From: Leishmania martiniquensis
Taxonomy: Eukaryota; Euglenozoa; Kinetoplastea; Trypanosomatida; Trypanosomatidae
Reading direction: 5' to 3'
Length of the DNA stretch: 64,000 bases
NCBI RefSeq assembly: GCF_017916325.1
Contig: NC_090141.1
Coordinates: 264,001 to 328,000 of the forward strand
Shown: positions 52,101 through 62,900 of the stretch, one piece after another
Numbering within the stretch: the stretch's first letter is position 1
How the letters are laid out: each line of letters opens with the position of its first letter
Made by a program: the position numbers and the translations under genes
The notes under the pieces: generated by a model
Told to the model about the DNA's origin: nothing
Seen by the model: only the letters and a program-made list of their open reading frames with translations
The model's database searches: none

Positions 52101-53352
52101 CACGACCACAGCATTGGAGGCTGGGGTGCTCGCTCGATTGCCTGCGCCCTTATCTACAGTAGTGTCCTTCCCTGCCACAGCAAAAGGTCCTTTACCCACG
52201 GCCAAGAGATCAGGCGCCTCGCTGACAGCCACTGGCTCGCTTGCGGTGCAGCCGAGCACCAGCGCTACCAGCGTGCACAGCCTCAAGTACAGCTACGGCT
52301 CGCACCTAACCTTTTCGGAGTTGAAGGACGACGCTGACGACGCGCCCCACGAGGAGGACGAGACACCGGTGGACCCCGAGTTCTCTTCGTATGTGTACTG
52401 GCGCATGAACCCGCACGACCTCATCACCGTCCCCGCGACGACGGCGACGTCGTCTGCCGCCGCCGGTGCGACACGCGCTAACGCGAAAGGGGCTGAAAAG
52501 GGAAAGGCGGCAGCGGTCTCGAACGTCCCCCACACGCCGAAGGTCGCCAGAATCTCTGCGGCCGCGACGTATTCCGCTGAGCAGAATGACGGCGCTACGC
52601 TTACGGCCGCAACGGTAGCGTCGGCGTCAGGGCCTGCAGAGAAGGGGGCCGCTGCCAGCGACGCGGCGAGCGCGAGTGGGGCACCGCTGATAAGAGGCAC
52701 CGCTTCGGCAGCCCCATTGCTGACTGCTGCGGCGACAAAACCCAGCGGCGCTGTCGAGGCCGTAGCGCGGAGGCCCGTCAGGGGCCGTTCGCGTTCCTCG
52801 CTCGCAGTGCCGGGCCGCGGCAACGCATCGCCGATGCGCGGGTCGGCGGACTCACTCGAAAGTAGGGACCTCGGCTGTGCCACGAGCGCGGCGGCGGTGG
52901 CGGGGCTCACCTCACCGGGTACCCGCGCGGAGGTACACGGGCCACCGCCGCGGACGCCTGAGAGGGTTGGCGAGACCCACACCGCCGAAATCAGCCCTTA
53001 TGACGACTGGGAGGTTGTGGTGGAGGCGAGCGCGGACGCGGGGGGGCCGCCATTCCGAGACGCGCAGGTGCCCCAACCCACCAGTGGAGGCAGCGGCATT
53101 GGCGTCTTTTTTTCAGCTTTCACATTCGGACGCAGCCGCGCCATCGAATCGCCGCTATCGCCCACCTCGCAGAGGGCTGCGCAGTCGCGTGCGGACGTAA
53201 AGCAGCGCGCACTGTGGCACCCTGACGCGCGTGACTATTACGCGACGCAGCAACAGCAACAGCAGCCTTCCACCCAGCCGCCGCCCTCGCTCCCCGGCGC
53301 CGGCGCATCAGCGACGACAAAGGCCGGTACGCCGCACGTGCCACACAGGTGA
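49123..53352 (+). CDS. Lipin-type phosphatidate phosphatase (1409 aa)
   Basis: Lipins remove the phosphate of phosphatidic acid to give diacylglycerol, feeding phospholipid and triacylglycerol synthesis at the ER/nuclear membrane; they are Mg-dependent HAD-type enzymes. The N-terminal N-Lip domain is clear at residues 1-85 (DVIVIRHKDGSLRSTPFNVR). The catalytic C-Lip domain spans about 600-810, with the DxDGT motif DVDGT at 651-655 (D651 the predicted nucleophile), followed by conserved DWTHPGICNLYSKIERNGY, a YLTARS motif and FGNRYNDV. A long Ser/Ala-rich linker (about 120-590) joins them, and a low-complexity tail of nearly 600 residues follows, making it larger than yeast Pah1 or human lipins. 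The start is the ATG giving MISTLGGLFNLN; an upstream TTG in frame is not a start. Catalytic residues look intact. Confidence 0.95.
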   Translation: MISTLGGLFNLNHFDQSSCANDVIVIRHKDGSLRSTPFNVRFGRAQMWSYVGRIVQVEVNGELTTAVMKIGKGGEAYWLQPTYGAFGDAGHGAATPKQSAKVEGGMPLAAAAVAGVLGPGHAVKVDGEELDSVGSLHGAVEEGETLAMDAAVLQHLPIRLESPPELPPPSAADGDDWGKHARAAAPRASSPLLELPRSLQGFAEGESASPYLIDCGHQRQPGGSHLRFHDAAPNLPLLHTAQDGHLTIEPRAIHSAGDAQEARLALRAMAAAEKSRKRLSKMSFGGDPYLRMTAQEEGHLDDDDADGASNAAPLGKEDAAGDGRDHLAENGPEVLAAEIVVDSADVTLPSNEAAVRVADDGQVVAEGPAEQGRVSSASLAPAPLSPPPPTEAAAAAASSATSVTGSTDSYKVADEDAYFLGPIGADYADYIALYGEEEAALLKGASFVSSVTSGVSLPDLAMQPGTTAGDSAAALCRSVSTSEGDICPAAEGNRASGTSASLLQASQSTGTASSSIPPPRLPSPTPQATGESLGSGSAREAGKAAAAHGSTGVSFTTAKSAAVSSAGLSASEEVVDAEGRPVKVVPGVGGSGGGPYFTRTLIPVEADLWKLHLREGCNTVRYLARKDKGDIVSISCNIFLWNWTDRLVVSDVDGTITKSDLLGHFYAMLGKGADWTHPGICNLYSKIERNGYRMVYLTARSLSQINQTKSYLFTLQQDGVRLPMGPVLTAPQRFFTALTREVSKQSHVFKIACLAGVRAAFPPSTKPFFAGFGNRYNDVISYDAAGIPTHKIFIIDPSSVLHVCLVRQTYRDLGHLVDVTFPPVKRHPVLLRVPRRLQRVHSTGVTASPAKAAAAAAGDADRHAYARCLLHRSASASSSSAASSISSMASSVSDFSEQREWASGGSSDLGVGSAAAASSHDGRRLVKHRGHDAAYQASEPETPKDDGARVSRHASAAFSLVDSVRVDIVATKPLSSSAASPGESRALVKDGSPTTTALEAGVLARLPAPLSTVVSFPATAKGPLPTAKRSGASLTATGSLAVQPSTSATSVHSLKYSYGSHLTFSELKDDADDAPHEEDETPVDPEFSSYVYWRMNPHDLITVPATTATSSAAAGATRANAKGAEKGKAAAVSNVPHTPKVARISAAATYSAEQNDGATLTAATVASASGPAEKGAAASDAASASGAPLIRGTASAAPLLTAAATKPSGAVEAVARRPVRGRSRSSLAVPGRGNASPMRGSADSLESRDLGCATSAAAVAGLTSPGTRAEVHGPPPRTPERVGETHTAEISPYDDWEVVVEASADAGGPPFRDAQVPQPTSGGSGIGVFFSAFTFGRSRAIESPLSPTSQRAAQSRADVKQRALWHPDARDYYATQQQQQQPSTQPPPSLPGAGASATTKAGTPHVPHR

Positions 53353-53931
53353 GGCAGGGATAAGAGCCATGATGGGCTTCAAGGCCGAGGGACGCAGTTG
53401 TTGACTTTAGCACCCCTTCACCGACACCCCACTCTCTCCCACCGTTAGGCATTCTCCGCTGCAGGTTGGATGCGTATGTGCGCGCTATGCAGCGCCTTTA
53501 CTGTAAAGAGGGGTTGCCTCCAGGCGCACACATGTGCACACTCCCCCCGTGTCTCTTGCCCTGCGAGTGCGATGGTGCCTGTGTTTCGTGCGAGGGGGAT
53601 CATCTGGCCGGCCGCTGCTGTCGCACTCTCGAGGCGGCGCAGTGGCATGCGGCGAGCCCCTCCCCCCCTCTCGCCACGTTTTGCCCGTTCAATCACTATG
53701 GGGGGGGAGGCCTCGCGTAGTCTTTAGTCCACACACCCACCCATCATTCTCCCGTCGTTGACATTACGTCGTCCACGACATTAGCTTTTCTCCGCCCCGT
53801 CTCTCCGTCTATCTGACGCACGCGCGTCTTCTCACGTTCGTACGATTATACGCACGGGTTGGGGTCACCCCCTTTTCCCCTTGCATGGGCCCGCGTCTCG
53901 CCTCCTTCACGTCCGCAGCGGAAGTCATCGA

Positions 53932-53949
53932 TGCGCTCAGGTGAGCGCA
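53932..53949 (+). other. Perfect 8-bp inverted repeat with minimal loop
   Basis: TGCGCTCA at 53932-53939 is the exact reverse complement of 53942-53949, separated by GG. As RNA it would form a 7-bp GC-rich stem capped by an AGGU tetraloop. It is in the lipin 3' flank. Function is unknown. Confidence 0.5.
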
Positions 53950-54365
53950 GAGTCGTTTGCTCTTAAGAGGACCCAACGGTGCCCTGTGTGGATACGCGGC
54001 GATGACGATGATGACTACGAGGGCGTATCATGCAGGCTCGTGATGAGGCTCATGCGCTGTTGAGCGTCTGCACGCGCCCTTCTATCGAATGTGCCCTCCC
54101 CCCTCCCCCTCCCCTTCATCACTCTTCCGCTCTGATGGGCTCTGACCCCTCCCCCCTCCCCCTCATGGGTGACTTGCCTCTCGCACGCTACATGCACGTG
54201 CACATGCGGGGCCGTCGCGCCTTAATCATCCCCCGCAGTGACTGGACGCCCTCTGCCCCCTTCGCCGCTCCGGTTGCGTCAGCCTTGTCTCCTCCGCACG
54301 CGTCTACAGGCTCACTTTTCGTCTAGGCGGCGCTGGCGAACGGCGGCCGAGCCGCGGTGCACACG

Positions 54366-54384
54366 TCCTTTGCTTTCCCTGCAG
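54366..54384 (+). promoter_or_regulatory. Candidate spliced-leader acceptor for the C1D gene
   Basis: CCTTTGCTTTCCCTGCAG is a classic 3' splice site with the AG at 54383-54384, giving a 47-base leader before ATG 54432. An AG at 54325-54326 after CTTTTCGTCT is an alternative. Confidence 0.5.
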
Positions 54385-54431
54385 TAGTGCTTCCCCCGGC
54401 TCGACTTGGACGCGAGCCCCCCTTCCGCGCG

Positions 54432-55124
54432 ATGGACGTGGACACCGAAGTGGAGCCGCTACTGCGGGAGATGTCGAAGCGGCTGGACGTGGTGCGCGCG
54501 CACCTCTTACCAGCACTGCGGCGGCTGGACGAGGACACACTCCTCTCGCACTACTCCGCTGATGAGCAGGCGCGGCTGTACCTGTCTGCTGCCTTTACTC
54601 TGACATTGTCTCTCTATTCGCTGGATAAAATTACCCATCGCCAGGTGGTCGTTGCCAGCGGTGGTGCTCCAGGGCTGACGGGAGCTGGAAGCCGTCGGGG
54701 CACGGCTTCAGCGGCCATGACAGCCTCGACGCTGTCCTCGCTCTCCTCTACGGACACGCAGCTTATCCTCAAGATTGAGCGCATTACGGAGTATATCAAG
54801 AAGTTGCAGGAGCTCGCATCATTGGAGAGGCAGAAGAGGAGCGCCGCCACCGCCGCTGGTGCGTCGACAGGCGCTGTCGCTACCACTCATCCTGGCGCTA
54901 AGCGTCCACGTGAGGAGGCCTCGGCCGACACCGCCGCAGCGGTGGCTGATCAGCCTGCGAAGAAGGCGCGGGACGAGAGCGGCGCGGTGGCTCCAGCGCG
55001 CGGAGATTACGAAGACCTCGGCGATGCACAGATGTTCAGCGTTGTTTCGCGGGTGGCGGGGGAGACAGGGACGCTGGTCAGCCGCTTGCTGAAGCAGACG
55101 ATGTCGTCCTCCCCGTGCCAGTAG
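54432..55124 (+). CDS. C1D/Rrp47 (Sas10/Utp3/C1D) family protein (230 aa)
   Basis: C1D/Rrp47 proteins partner with the nuclear exosome nuclease Rrp6 and help trim rRNA, snRNA and snoRNA precursors. The N-terminal ~95 residues are a helical domain (LREMSKRLDVVRAHLLPALR, then ARLYLSAAFTLTLSLYSLDK), matching the length and pattern of that domain. A following helix at about 111-137 (LKIERITEYIKKLQELASLE) corresponds to the family motif after the long insert at 75-105. Two basic clusters (KRPREE near 157, PAKKAR near 176) may be nuclear localisation signals. The start is ATG 54432 (MDVDTEVEPLL), the first in frame; the frame is open further upstream without an ATG. Size fits the family. Family assignment is by pattern recognition, without a search. 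Confidence 0.8.
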   Translation: MDVDTEVEPLLREMSKRLDVVRAHLLPALRRLDEDTLLSHYSADEQARLYLSAAFTLTLSLYSLDKITHRQVVVASGGAPGLTGAGSRRGTASAAMTASTLSSLSSTDTQLILKIERITEYIKKLQELASLERQKRSAATAAGASTGAVATTHPGAKRPREEASADTAAAVADQPAKKARDESGAVAPARGDYEDLGDAQMFSVVSRVAGETGTLVSRLLKQTMSSSPCQ

Positions 55125-55273
55125 CGTGTAGGGGCGCGCACGCGCTGTGAAGCCGCCAGAATCCCTTTTGCGTCTTCGCAGTCCTCCTCCTCCTCTTTTT
55201 TTTCGCTCCGTCTAACTGCGCGGAGCGGCTCAGTTAGGAAAGTGTTTCTCTGCCTGTCTGTCTCTGTGTGTGG

Positions 55274-55299
55274 TGGGGGGGGGGGCGGGCGGGGCGGGC
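55274..55299 (+). other. G-quadruplex-capable tract
   Basis: A run of twelve or so G is followed by GGG, GGGG and GGG separated by single C residues, on the sense strand about 150 bases after the C1D stop. The compact single-base loops favour a stable fold. Function is not known. Confidence 0.5.
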
Positions 55300-55973
55300 G
55301 ACGACTTTAAGCGCATTTTTATTCAGCCACGCGTCCCCCTCTCTCTGCCGACCATCTGCCACTCTATTGCTCTCTTGTGGCACATCTTATGTCTGTTGCG
55401 TGGCAAAGACGTGAGCTATCTGTGGCGCGCCGTGCGCGGCGGGGTGATGAGGCCGCCACGCTCCTAATCAGACCGGAAAGGAGGGGGTGGGGGCGGGGCT
55501 CCCGATGGGGTGCGGCGTATGGAGACAGTGTGCAGATCGCGTAATCCTTAAGTCAGTGATACGGCCGAAAAGAGAGTCGTGGGCGATGGAGCGGCAACAG
55601 CAGAGAGAGAGGGGGGGGCAACCGTGCGATGGGGAGCGAGAGGCGGGCGCACAATCTCTGGGCGCTGACACACACGCCTAGATGCTGTACTGGGACGGCG
55701 CCTGCCCTTCCCTACCTCTCTCCCTCCTTCCACCCTTAGTTGCCTGATGGCTCACGCGCATCATGCATGACGATCATGGACGTGCGCACGATTGCCCGTG
55801 TGCGTGGAAAGACTATACAGCTCACTATCTCCTTCCTCTCTCAACGCTGCTCCCATCTTGACCTCCCTCCCTCTCTCTCGGCCTCTCCTCACGCATCTAC
55901 TGCCTCCACCGATCATGACCACGCACATCCCCCCCTCCCCCTCCTCTGTGCTCGCTGTGCGCGTGCGTGTCTT

Positions 55974-55998
55974 GGGGGGGGGGCGGGCGTGGGTCGGG
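55974..55998 (+). other. G-quadruplex-capable tract
   Basis: Ten G, then GGG, GGG and GGG with loops of 1-3 bases on the sense strand. It is the second such tract in the same spacer. Confidence 0.45.
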
Positions 55999-56895
55999 AC
56001 GCGCGTCTGCACCGACAGCCCAACCCCCCAAGCGGACACAGGTCCGCTTCTTCGACCACTTTAGACGCTAACGAGCGAAGCACAACGCGCGCGCACCCGA
56101 AACGATTCTTTTTTTTGGAAGCCCTCACACACACACAGACTCCCGCTCACACGGACGGACGGGCGGGCGGGCGCGCTCGGATTTCGGTTGGGCTGAGGTT
56201 TGCAGTCCTTCCGTTGGAGTGCGCCTGCGCTGTGTCAAACGTTGCGCGCTGCGCGCGTGTATGCTCTCCACTTCGCGCTCTTCTCTCTCCACCACCATCA
56301 CTATTACCACCACCAGGTCCGTGTGCGCATTCGCACTCAAACACTGCCAGCAACCTATTCTACCCTCCACGCGTTACGGTACATCCCCCCACCCCGTCCC
56401 GTCCCGTCCAGCCCAGGGGCGAGTGACCAGTGCCCTCCCCTCCCCTCCTCTCCACAGGTGTCACGAGTCCCGCCGACCCTCTCCCCATACGCTTCACACT
56501 TCCGCCACTTGTGGCAGCCCACGAGAACAAAGGCGCATCCGCACACACACACACACACTGTCCTCCCCTTCACCCTGTCTTCACTACTGCTTGGCAAGGC
56601 TCTAGCGGCGACCGCAGCACACGAGGGGAGGGGTGGGAGGAGGTGCGACCCTCCTTCATCTTGACAGTTGGTCAACAGGGAGCGAAAGGCAGAGCGCGCT
56701 GGTGTGCGCCTCTGTCTGCGCATGTGCGGCGGCAGAAGGGCGACATTGGGCCAGTGAGACGAGAAGCCGACGCTTGGGGCGCTCTCTGTGGAGGCACATC
56801 GAAGACAGGGGCTCGCTGATTGAGGACAACCACAGCCGAAGAGGCGGAGGCGGCGGCAGCAGCGAGGACAAAGCCCCCCCTCCCCACCCATCAAG

Positions 56896-56919
56896 CCTCT
56901 TTTTATCTCCTCTACACAG
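56896..56919 (+). promoter_or_regulatory. Strong candidate spliced-leader acceptor for the last gene
   Basis: CCTCTTTTTATCTCCTCTACACAG is a textbook pyrimidine tract ending in AG at 56918-56919, with no AG inside. It leaves a very short leader of 15 bases before the ATG at 56935. Confidence 0.6.
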
Positions 56920-56934
56920 GTCTTTGCCTTCATC

Positions 56935-59900
56935 ATGGCTGCGGCATCCGTCCTGTCGGCACCCGCGGGTACACCTTCCTCTCTCACGCGACTGAGGACA
57001 TGTCTGGCCATCGGCTGCGGAGCGGGGCTTCTCCTCTACGCCGGCGTTGCTCTGCGACGCTGCCTCGCCTGCCCACGACCACCGCCGCAACCGACATGCC
57101 CGATGGCAGACAATACCATAGCGCTACTGCGCGATCTGCATGACGGTCCGTTTCGATTCGGCGACCCCACTCCCTTTGCTGTAGCCGCGCGGGAGGAAGC
57201 GACGCGGCGCATTCGTCGTCAGCAGCGGGAGCGCCGCCGGTTGCGCCGGCGCATGCGGTCGCAGTTGTACCGCGCGAAGAGTTACCACTTGCCGTCGTGG
57301 CCTGCTGCGAAAGCAGCTGCGGGAGCCTTGGCGCCTGTCAGCAGCGTACTCGAGCCCGCCAGCCAACAAGGTACTCTTTCAGTGAGCGCGAGCCCAGCAG
57401 CGCGGCGAGGCCCGCCGCCGCAGGAGGGGCATGCTCCCAACAGCAGGTGCACCCGCAGCGACGCAGCTACCGCAGATGCGGCGAGAGATCGACGCCGCTG
57501 CGCCGCGGCACTCTCTGTGACGGACGGCGGACTGCGCTCCACCAACTCCATGACCTCGTTCTGCGCCGTCGAGTACGACGCCGATGACGACCGACGCCAG
57601 CCCGATGGCTACCTTGAGCACGCGTTCGACACCGTCGGGCAACTGGCACCAGCGAGCGACGATGCCCGAAAGATGACCTCGGGCGAAGCATCGCCGACCT
57701 CATCGTCGCCGACGAGCCGCACTTATGACTCGGTGTACACGTATTCGATGAGTTCCAGTTCAAGCACCACCAGCGGCAGCAGCTACGGCTCGCACCTCAG
57801 CGCCCCATCGCTCACGCGATGCGTAACGTCTTCGGCAGGATCGCAGGATGGCGGGTCGTCGCTGCTGGCCATGACGACTGGCTCTGCAACGAGCCCAGAC
57901 GGAGTCGCATGGGTGAAGATCACGCTCGATGGCAGGGGCGTCAGCGGTGGCGGCCTTACCAGCGCACACGACGCAGCACCGCCGCCACCACCCAGTCAAC
58001 ATCACAGCTACCATCCACCGTCGAAGGACGCCGGCGGGAGCTGCGGCAACCTGTCGCCGCACATGGTCTCCACATCCTTTTCCAACCCACAGCTCTCTTC
58101 GTACCCGCACTCGATGACCAGCGCGACGGCTGCGCAAGGGACCCGCCGCCCGGCTCAGCAGCTGTGTGGCGGCACCTCGTCGTCGTTTATCAGCATTCGC
58201 GCGAGTGCCGGAGTGCCGCAGCCGGGCGTCAGCACGGCATTCTCGTCGACCTTCAGCGGCGATGGCAGCCGCTCCCCTGACGCATCCTACGCGACCGCCT
58301 CTGCCCCCACCGCCGGGCCTGTGCCATCGCTGCCGCTCAGCGGGCGAGGCGGCGGGGGGGAGGATGAGGAGCCGTGCCGGTACGCCGCGTCCGCCCTCAT
58401 GTACGGTCCGCCGCTGTTCGCAACGGAGATGGACGTCACGGGCGCACTGGCGGAGCTGCGCAGCTCCACGTGTGGCAGCGGGGAGCGGCAGAGCAACGGC
58501 TGCATCGGTGCCGGCGCCTGCGGCACAGCAAACACGGCCCCTCCTCCCAACGCAAACGCCACCGTCGCCGGCACCGATGGCGGCATCAAGGCGCTCCTAA
58601 GCTCCTCGATCAACGCCACATCTTTCCAGCAGCAGCCACAGCCGCCAACCCATCACCATCACTCCCGGGGCCACTCACGAGGTCAGGGCCACTTTTTGGT
58701 AACATCGACGAACACAGCCAGCGGAAGTGCGGTGCTCCCCACGTGCGGTCGACATGCCGTACACCACCAGGGCAGTGGCAGTGGCTACAATGGCGCTCCC
58801 CCACATGCCAGCGGACGGCGCAGCACCAACGGGTCGCCGGCAAGCTCGCAGTGGCTGCCTGAAGCATTACCGACTCTGCAACTTGGCTGCTACTGCGACG
58901 GTGCGCCTCGCGGTTGGGGCATGTGGGGCAGCGAGGGCGCATCCGGCGAGAGCACCGTCATCGCCGCCAACGCCTCCTTCACCCACGCCCCCACCGAGAC
59001 GCCCATTTCCCAAGCGTCGTCGGCTCTGCGCCGCTCCATTACGGCCACCGGCCCCACGGCTCACTCATCAGGGCGCGGCAACGCCAACAGCAACTTGAAT
59101 CACTCCTTCCGCTCTGCGAACCCCGCGCTGCGCCACCGCGGTGGCGGGCGGCTGCGCCGGTGGGTGCGCAGATGCCGTCGACAGGTGCGCCGTCGCGTAA
59201 CCGCGAGGTGCGCGGCCGTCAGGTTATGCGTGATGCACATATGGCTTGCGGTGCGGCGCGGCGCGCGTGCGCTCAGCGGTGCGTGCGCGAGGGGATACTG
59301 CAGGGGAACTCGTCAGTGGCGTGATGGAGCCTCTGCGGCGTCTGCCAAGGTCCTGGCGGCTTTGCGTCGACTACCGTGGTTCTCAGTGACCCCTAGCGCG
59401 ACGGCAGCTGTCGACGGCAGCTGTGCCGTGGCTGCTGTGGTGCCGTCAAGTGAAGCGGCCAAGAGGCGGTCAGGACATGCCTCCCCGGGTGCCGACACGA
59501 CAGCGGAGGCGGAGGCGGAGGAGGCCAAGCGTGGCGGTCTTTTGGCGACGGACACGGCGGACGAGGCCATCGACAAAATTGTGCAGCTGCTGGAGCCGAC
59601 GCCCGGGCGGGTACCCACGGTGGTGGTCATTCGGGCCCCGCTCGGCTATGACGTGTCGACGGATGCGGCGAGCCTCTGGAAGGCGCTTCACCTCGACAGT
59701 ACCTCATCCGAAGAGGGCCTCATCGACATTGTCATCATGGAGGAGCTCAAGACAGGTCCACTGCCACCAGCCCAGGTCAAGGCAGCGGCCACGGCGGCAG
59801 GGCCCTCGTCACAGGCGGCCAGCGGCCCCGAGAAGCCGGCGACGTCATGTCTACCGCAGCAGCCACAGCCACAGGGGCCCTTCACATCTGTTGCTGCTGC

Positions 59901-62900
59901 CGCGACAGCAACAGCGAGGGCACCGGCACAGCTGCGCATTTCGTTCGAGGTGTACCCGGCGCACCTCTTCTACTCCTTTGTCATTCGCGCGGCGGTACTA
60001 CAGGAGAAGGACTGGGCGCTGCGACGCGCAGCTGCCGAGCTGTTTGGCGGCTCCGCTGAGGTGACGGACGGTGGCGGGGGTCTCGGCGCGAGCACCGCGG
60101 CCACCGGCACCGCCGGAGGGGTCCCGGCGGGGGGGTCGCCGCTGTCCTTCACCTTTGGCGCCACGGCGCCGTCGGGGGAGTGTAGCAGCGGCAGCTGCAG
60201 CAGCGCCATGACCTCTCACCCCTCACACGGCACAGCCGCGGGGGCCGGCAGCGGCGTCGGCTTTGAGAACTTCTGTCTCTCGCCGTTGTCGCCGGGACAC
60301 TTCTGTCGAGCTCAGGTTTTCCTCAAACCGACGGCACCAGCACCGCACGCGGGCCTCGCCGGTGGGGCTGGCGTGGGCGCTGCCGGTGTGTCCTCTGGAA
60401 CCGCAGGTGATGCATCCGCGTCGCCTGTGAAGTCGCCAGCGTCTGTGCTATCCCCTGTAACCGCGGCGACGGCATCACCCCAAGTCGTGGTGCGGCTTTC
60501 GGAGAGCTACAGCTTTCCAGCGCTGCCACCACAGATGGTGATGTCACCACTGCTGGGATCGCAGTCCCGGTTAGGGGCGCCGCTTGGTGCGCTTCCAGCG
60601 GGCTTGAACAGCTCCGTATACGGAGGGGGTGGCGGCGCGCTCGCCGGTGCCGGCTCTGCCACTGGCGCCAGTGGCTCAACCGTTGTCGGAGCAGCAGCGG
60701 CGCCTGGCCCCGCGCGTCGCATCATCTCCGACAACGAGCTACTATTCTACATCCACGTGCTGCGTACGACTGTTGGCGATGGCGTCGCCACCACAGCGCT
60801 GCCGTCGAGCCAAGACTCGGAGGCATGCGATGACAACGCTGGCAAGGAGAGCACGGATGCAGCGCCCACAAACGTGCAGCGGGGCCCCGGGACTGCTGCG
60901 AACCGGAGTTTGCCGGCGCCGAATGGCACCAGCGACGCGGACCCAATCGATCGCAGCATCTCGGACGTTGAGGAGGACAGCGGCGACGACAGCGAGGATC
61001 CCACCTTGCTGGATTTACGGCAGCGCGAGATTGAGCCGCAGGTACTGCTGCGCTATCGCTTTCGCGTGTTCCAGCAAGGCAGTCGCTCACGCAAGGCCCT
61101 CGATGCCGCTGTCCTGTACACGCAGGACCACGTGGAGCAATGGCACGAGGAGGCCAAAGCAATGCTGCAGGCTCTACCGGCCACGGCGAGCTATCAGGCG
61201 CACTCTTCACTCTCTACGCCATCGCTGCAGGTCAAGGGCAGCAGCCCTGCACTTCGGTCACCCGAGAGCGTGGGGTGGATGGCGCCGTTTGGCGGGGGTG
61301 GCGACGCGCCGACGGGCACTGCCTCAGCCCGCCCGCCGCGTCGTTCCTGTCCGCGACCGGCGGGGTTGCCGTTGCTTTCTCTTCGCGCCGAAGCGCTGGC
61401 GAGCACGCCAGAGCTCGACCAGGTAGACTGCCGCACCCCCGCTGTGAACTGTGGGTCAGTGCAGCTGCCCGCGTGGGCGATGGAGGTGCTCGTCCGGCGG
61501 GAGAGCATGCGCGAGACGCTGGTGCGCGACCTCAAAGAGAAGGCCTTCCGCGTGTGTGCCATTCCGCTTCCAGACATGCGGGTGCACTGCATCTTGCCAC
61601 CGGCGGTGCCGCGCTATGCCACCGCCCACGCGCGCGGCTTTCCTCTAAGTCGAACGTTCGCTGAGGAGGTTCTCTCGCAGCAGCGCGCACTTCAGTTCAT
61701 CTTGCTGCAGCGCGAGCAGGAGAACCAACGCATCATCGCGGCGCGCATCCGTCACGAGCAGCGCCGACAGGAGCGCCGGGAGCGGAAGCGGCGGGAGCGC
61801 CGCGCTCGCGAGGAGGCGTGGAGGCGGGCGCAGCAAGAGCGACAGCAGCGCAAGAATCCACCACAGAAGCGGAACGTGACCTCCGCGCCGCGCGAGTCGG
61901 GCGAGAGGTTGAAGGAGTGGTTGGCGGGGACGATGAATCCGGCGACCCTCGTCTCACGCGTCACGTCCATGATAAAGCACGTCAGTGCAGGGAACACCGG
62001 TGGCGGCGAACGTGAGGTCGGCAGCGTGTGCACTCACGAGCCGCCTCAGTGTGGCGACAGCGTATGCAAGGCGTGCATGAAAGTCAGCGCGGCGTATCGC
62101 CAAGGGGCCGGGGCAGGACTGCCACTCGGTGCGTCAAGCGTGACTACGCCACCGCCACCGCAGTACCGGCACGGCTATCCGGCTGCCAACGGCAGCCTCT
62201 GCGGCGCCTCTTCGCCAGTTCAGCTTCATGGCGCCGCGCCAGAGTGCAGCATGCGAGACGACGCTGACGTTTCCCAAGAGGCGGGCCACCACGTTGGATG
62301 CGGTGAGGTGGCACTGAGCGACTCTGTCGGCAATGCGTTGCAGCAGAAGCGCTTGCGCGATGAGCCGAGCAGCCACGCTCAGGTGCACCTGGCGCTGCTG
62401 CCGGCGGAGAGGGACGTTGACATGGCCGTCGATGCCTCCTCTCGTAGTTGGCTGACGCCGAGGACGGCGGGGCTGAGCGACCCATCCTGCGCGGTAGCGG
62501 TGGGGTCGCACTCGAACGGGTGTGATGCGGGCGGCAGTGGTGACAGAGGCGCGTGTGCTTTGGCCGGGGCGCCGAGTCCTTCACCAACATCGCCGAGGCC
62601 GCATACCGTCACGGCGTCCATCATGCCACCAACGTTGCCGAACGGCATGCGGGCTTCGCCACCGCCGCAGTCGCATTGGCCGGCCTCGGGCAGCGGCAGC
62701 CCAAAAGGTCCGCCGCCGCCATCGCACCTGTCTCAGAGCGACCACAGTGGGGGCCGTGGCAGCGGCGGCGCCGCTCGACCAGTCTCTGTGACGTCTGCCA
62801 GCTCCGCCCGAAGCTCTCAATGGACCGCCGTGCACACGGCAACCAACGCAAACAGCTGCGTCACGCCACCGGCCCCCTCCGGGGGCGGCAGCCCCGAGAT

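Larger units (their letters stand above)
53353..54431 (+). other. Spacer between the lipin and C1D genes
   Basis: No gene is supported; short open frames on both strands are not protein-like. A tight perfect hairpin lies at 53932-53949. Pyrimidine runs at 54095-54120, 54147-54163 and 54362-54382 precede the next gene. Confidence 0.55.
55125..56934 (+). other. Spacer between the C1D gene and the last gene
   Basis: No gene is supported; open frames here are low-complexity. Two G-quadruplex-capable tracts lie on the sense strand (55274-55299 and 55974-55998), and there are GGAC/GGGC runs near 56152-56175, CCGTC repeats near 56394-56410 and CA repeats near 56541-56558. Confidence 0.55.

Noticed and set aside
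62029..62076. Zinc finger in the last protein (C-x6-C-x4-C-x2-C)
   Set aside because: Spacing does not match a zinc-binding family I can name; kept only as a Cys cluster.
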